From Anaerococcus murdochii (GTDB lineage: Bacteria > Bacillota > Clostridia > Tissierellales > Peptoniphilaceae), in assembly GCF_019957155.1 (NCBI RefSeq), contig NZ_JAIPME010000002.1:186001-250000 (forward strand): a DNA stretch of 64,000 bases, in the 5' to 3' direction. Shown here piece after piece: positions 61,086 through 64,000 of the stretch (position 1 is the first letter of the stretch; each line of letters opens with the position of its first letter). The notes under the pieces were generated by a model. That model saw only the letters and a program-made list of their open reading frames with translations, had not been told where the DNA came from and ran no database searches. The position numbers and the translations under genes are program-made.

Positions 61086-61114
61086 ATAATACTTGCTTTT
61101 AAAGCTTTTGTCAA
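61086..61114 (-). promoter_or_regulatory. Strong sigma-A promoter of rplM-rpsI
   Basis: On the minus strand a perfect TTGACA (61109-61114), a 17-bp spacer and TATTAT (61086-61091). It predicts transcription from about 61080. Confidence 0.85.
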
Positions 61115-61121
61115 GATTTTC

Positions 61122-62582
61122 TTATTTTTTTGCCATTTTCTTGTAAGAATATGGAGAAAATAGCAAGAGCATTGGATAAAGCTCAAGCCTTCCAAATAGC
61201 ATGGCCAAAGTTAGGGTAAACTTAGAAGTTGGAGCCATTGATGCAAAGGAAGATACTGGCCCAAAATCTTTAAGTCCCGGTCCCACGTTGTTGTAAGTTG
61301 TGGCAACAGCTGCAAAGGCTGATTCAAAATTCTCTACATCACGGCTTACTATTACCATAAATAGGATAAATAAAAGTATATATAAAACTAGATATTTATT
61401 TACAGCCTCTTCGAGCTCATCGTCCATCCTCTTTCCATCAAGCTTGGTAATGGCAACTCTCTTTGGATTTATAACTTTTTTTATGTGGTTGATTGTAGAT
61501 TTAAAAAGGATTAAAAACCTTGAAACCTTAAAACCACCTGCAGTTGATCCTGCAGACGCTCCTATAAACATCAATAAAATTAAGATATTTCTAGAAAACA
61601 TCGGCCAAGACCCGTAGTCAGCCGAAACATAGCCCGTAGTTGTCATTATGGACGACACTGTAAAGAGTGACTGGATTCCTGTATAAACAAGGTCCCCATA
61701 ATAGTCCCTAATATTATAAAATATTAAGCCTGTAGCAAGGGCTACGATACCCAAATACCAATAAAGCTCTTCTGATTTAAAGCCTTCTCTAGCTGACCTA
61801 ATTAGGGCAAAATAATAGAGGTTGAAGTTTACACCAAATGCGAGCATGGCAATAGAAAGAACTATTTCTATATACCTAGAATCATAGTATCCTACTGATA
61901 ATCCCTTGTTGGCAAATCCTCCAGTTCCTGCCGCTCCCATGGCGAAGATTATTGAATCAAACAAATCCATACCGCCAAAAAGCAAGAATATTACAGTTAT
62001 CAGAGTCATTACAAGATAGATTATGTATAAGACTCTGGCTGTATAAGTAAGTTTTGGAGTAATCTTTCCAAAAGATGGGCCTGGCATTTCAGCCTTCAAA
62101 AGGCTTGATGATTCCTTGTTTGATTTTGGAAGTATAGCAAGGGTGAAAACCAAAATTCCCATACCTCCAATCAAATGGGATAGAGACCTCCAAATAATTA
62201 TTGAATGTGGAAGAAGTTCCACATTGATGGCTACAGATGCCCCACAGGTTGTAAAACCACTCGCCATCTCAAAAAAGGCATCCAAAAAAGTATGGTAATT
62301 TGTCGGTGTCAAATACAAGGGTATAGCCCCAATTATAGAAAAAAGGATCCAAGCGGCAGCTGTTGTAAACAAGCCCTCCCTGGTATAAATATGGCCTTGT
62401 TCGTCACCGATTTTAACTAAGATACTTCCTGCAAAGCTTGCTATTAAAATTGGTATAAAAAAATATAATTTATCATAAAATCCTTCTCGGTAGATAAAGG
62501 CCACCATTAATGGCACCAACATGAGTAGGGCCAATACTTGGAGCAATCTACCTAGGATGTAATTTATAACCTTACGATTCAT
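61122..62582 (-). CDS. trkH: TrkH-type potassium uptake membrane protein
   Basis: 486 aa with the four-fold M1-P-M2 layout of the Trk/Ktr/HKT family. Selectivity-filter glycines are visible in GFTTCGAS, GAAGTGGFANKG, MTTTGYVSA and TTYNNVGPGLK. It imports K+, gated by the neighbouring TrkA. Its start is 2 nt after trkA's stop. The rplM promoter lies within 40 nt of its stop. Confidence 0.93.
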   Translation of the reverse strand: MNRKVINYILGRLLQVLALLMLVPLMVAFIYREGFYDKLYFFIPILIASFAGSILVKIGDEQGHIYTREGLFTTAAAWILFSIIGAIPLYLTPTNYHTFLDAFFEMASGFTTCGASVAINVELLPHSIIIWRSLSHLIGGMGILVFTLAILPKSNKESSSLLKAEMPGPSFGKITPKLTYTARVLYIIYLVMTLITVIFLLFGGMDLFDSIIFAMGAAGTGGFANKGLSVGYYDSRYIEIVLSIAMLAFGVNFNLYYFALIRSAREGFKSEELYWYLGIVALATGLIFYNIRDYYGDLVYTGIQSLFTVSSIMTTTGYVSADYGSWPMFSRNILILLMFIGASAGSTAGGFKVSRFLILFKSTINHIKKVINPKRVAITKLDGKRMDDELEEAVNKYLVLYILLFILFMVIVSRDVENFESAFAAVATTYNNVGPGLKDFGPVSSFASMAPTSKFTLTLAMLFGRLELYPMLLLFSPYSYKKMAKK

Positions 62583-62584
62583 AT

Positions 62585-63946
62585 TTACTCCAATATATCA
62601 TCTAAAACCTTGAAGCTGTGGTTGGTTGTTGCTACTAGGACTGAGTCGCCAAGGTTGATCTTTGACCTACCATTTGGGATTTCTATCTCAACCTGGCCGT
62701 GGTCTATTGCAAGAACTAGGCTGTCGTCCCTTATATTTAGGTCTTTTAAAGGATTATCAAGGATTTTAGAATGGTCTATAGCCTTAAATTCTATTACTTC
62801 AACTGCCCCATCTTCTAGCCTATACAAGGACGAAATCGAAGCCCCCCTGGCATTTACCTTAGACCTTACTCGTCTGTTAATGACATCTGATGCCGCCATT
62901 TTTGGCGCAAAAGTAGTATCATTATCTAAAATTCCAGTCATTTTCAAAAGTTTTGTCCTATTTACTTTTGCAATGACCTTCTCAAGTCCAGATTTTTGAG
63001 CAAGTAAGGAAATCAAAATATTTTCCTCATCTATACCTGTTAGGGCCAAAAGGGCATCAAAGTGGTTTAGCCTTAGTTCTTCTAAGACTTCTGGGCTTGT
63101 ACCGTCAGCGTTAATAACAACAGCTTCTTCGTGCATTTCGCTAATGTCTTCGGCTTTTTTTCTGTCAATTTCAACAACAGTTACCTTAAAGCCCCTTTCG
63201 ATTAGAAGGCCAACTAGGTATTTAGAAATATTTCCAGCTCCTATAACTAGGATATTTTTTATATCGTAGGCGCCTTTTTGTTCGTATCTATAGAAAATAT
63301 CCACATCTTCTTTTTCGCCTATGACATAAATTTTATCACCGCTTTTTAGGACGTCATAACCGTGGGGTATATTTACTTCCCCATCAGAGTTGATGATACC
63401 AATCAATGTGTGGTAGTTTTTTGAATATGAAGATAGGTCAGAAAGCTTCTTGCCGTCAAGGGCAGAGCCTTCTTCTATAACTAATTCCATCATAATGGCC
63501 CTGTCTTTAAAGAATGACTCAACATTTAGGGCGTGGGAATATTTTAGGCTCCTTTGAAGGTCCTTGGCTGCTATGTATTCTGGGTTTACTATTGACATGG
63601 CATCGGTAACCTGGCCTATAAATTTCCTGTGTTTAACATAGCGAGGTTCCCTCATCCTTATAATTATGTTCTTGGCTCCCAAATTTTTGGCAAAAGTCGA
63701 TGCTATTAGGTTTACATCGTCAGATTGGCTAATGGCTATGAAAAGATCACAATATTCTGCCCCAGCCTCTATTAGGGCTTCGACATCACGGCCGTCTCCA
63801 ACTAAGCCCATAACGTCGTTGGTTGCCAAAAGTTCATCTAAAACTTCCTTGTCTCTATCGATTACAACTATATCATGACCCTCATTTGATAGGTCTTGTG
63901 TCACAAAAGAGCCGACTTTGCCGGCTCCCAAAATAATTATTTTCAT
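62585..63946 (-). CDS. trkA: TrkA, potassium uptake regulatory subunit
   Basis: 453 aa with two RCK modules. Each has an NAD-binding Rossmann motif (GAGKVGSFV near residue 7; GAGNISKYL near residue 235) and a TrkA-C domain. It binds nucleotides and gates TrkH. Two-gene unit with trkH. SD AAGGAG. Confidence 0.93.
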   Translation of the reverse strand: MKIIILGAGKVGSFVTQDLSNEGHDIVVIDRDKEVLDELLATNDVMGLVGDGRDVEALIEAGAEYCDLFIAISQSDDVNLIASTFAKNLGAKNIIIRMREPRYVKHRKFIGQVTDAMSIVNPEYIAAKDLQRSLKYSHALNVESFFKDRAIMMELVIEEGSALDGKKLSDLSSYSKNYHTLIGIINSDGEVNIPHGYDVLKSGDKIYVIGEKEDVDIFYRYEQKGAYDIKNILVIGAGNISKYLVGLLIERGFKVTVVEIDRKKAEDISEMHEEAVVINADGTSPEVLEELRLNHFDALLALTGIDEENILISLLAQKSGLEKVIAKVNRTKLLKMTGILDNDTTFAPKMAASDVINRRVRSKVNARGASISSLYRLEDGAVEVIEFKAIDHSKILDNPLKDLNIRDDSLVLAIDHGQVEIEIPNGRSKINLGDSVLVATTNHSFKVLDDILE

Positions 63947-63964
63947 TAAAGCTCCTTGGGAATT

Positions 63965-64000
63965 TTAAAAATCTACTAATACCTTACCGCTTTTATAAAT
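63965..64000 (-). CDS. Possible C-terminal end of an upstream gene
   Basis: The minus-strand frame from the right edge reads IYKSGKVLVDF and then stops at 63965, 18 nt before the trkA start. Close spacing suggests an upstream gene in the same operon, but only 11 codons are visible. Confidence 0.3.
   Translation of the reverse strand: MYKSGKVLVDF

Overview
The window is AT-rich, low-GC Firmicutes DNA. I infer a Gram-positive anaerobic coccus of the Anaerococcus/Peptoniphilus (Peptoniphilaceae) type. The pointers are a ferredoxin-type [FeFe]-hydrogenase, very large secreted repeat proteins, a class B sortase, an ECF transporter module, AsnA, QueH and strong AGGAGG-type ribosome binding sites. 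The genus is an inference from gene content, not a database match.

Layout, left to right. (1) 1-11,875, minus: two tandem paralogous giant secreted proteins (2,444 aa, and over 1,510 aa running off the left edge) built from InlB-B-like and YYVNP-type repeats. (2) 12,087-14,715, plus: a MoxR-type ATPase and VWA-protein pair. (3) 14,730-16,210: an intact IS150-type IS3-family element sitting in the loop of what was a shared terminator. (4) 16,227-21,258, minus: murJ and a CydDC-like ABC exporter pair. (5) 21,398-21,591: a 194-bp GC-rich fold-back element (MITE-like). (6) 21,624-23,485, minus: [FeFe]-hydrogenase with a small Cys protein. (7) 23,550-29,648, minus: a complete pstSCAB-phoU-phoPR phosphate operon behind a PHO box; its PstS is circularly permuted. 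(8) 29,787-34,384: NCS2 nucleobase permease, asnA and recQ. (9) 34,419-43,989, minus: oxidoreductase and hydrolase, then an RNA methyltransferase, L,D-transpeptidase, ecfA1-A2-T, truA and two membrane proteins. (10) 44,205-46,988, plus: azlCD and an HprK/PEPCK-like P-loop protein. (11) 47,112-51,947, minus: a YdjI/YdjG-like membrane-stress pair with two lipoproteins. (12) 52,181-55,116, minus: a membrane-anchored solute-binding protein paired with a membrane-spanning LuxR-type regulator. (13) 55,310-59,380: ogg, class B sortase, glutaredoxin, HAD phosphatase, a small membrane protein, ferritin and an unknown gene. (14) 59,416-63,946, minus: queH, rplM-rpsI with a structured leader, and trkH/trkA.

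Most of the window is ordinary core metabolism and envelope maintenance. The items most worth a second look are the circularly permuted PstS, the solute-binding-protein/membrane-LuxR sensory pair, the HprK/PEPCK-like kinase candidate, the pseudoknotted rplM leader, the IS with its textbook frameshift signal inside a split terminator, the fold-back element, and the tandem giant repeat proteins. No CRISPR array, rRNA or tRNA gene was seen.
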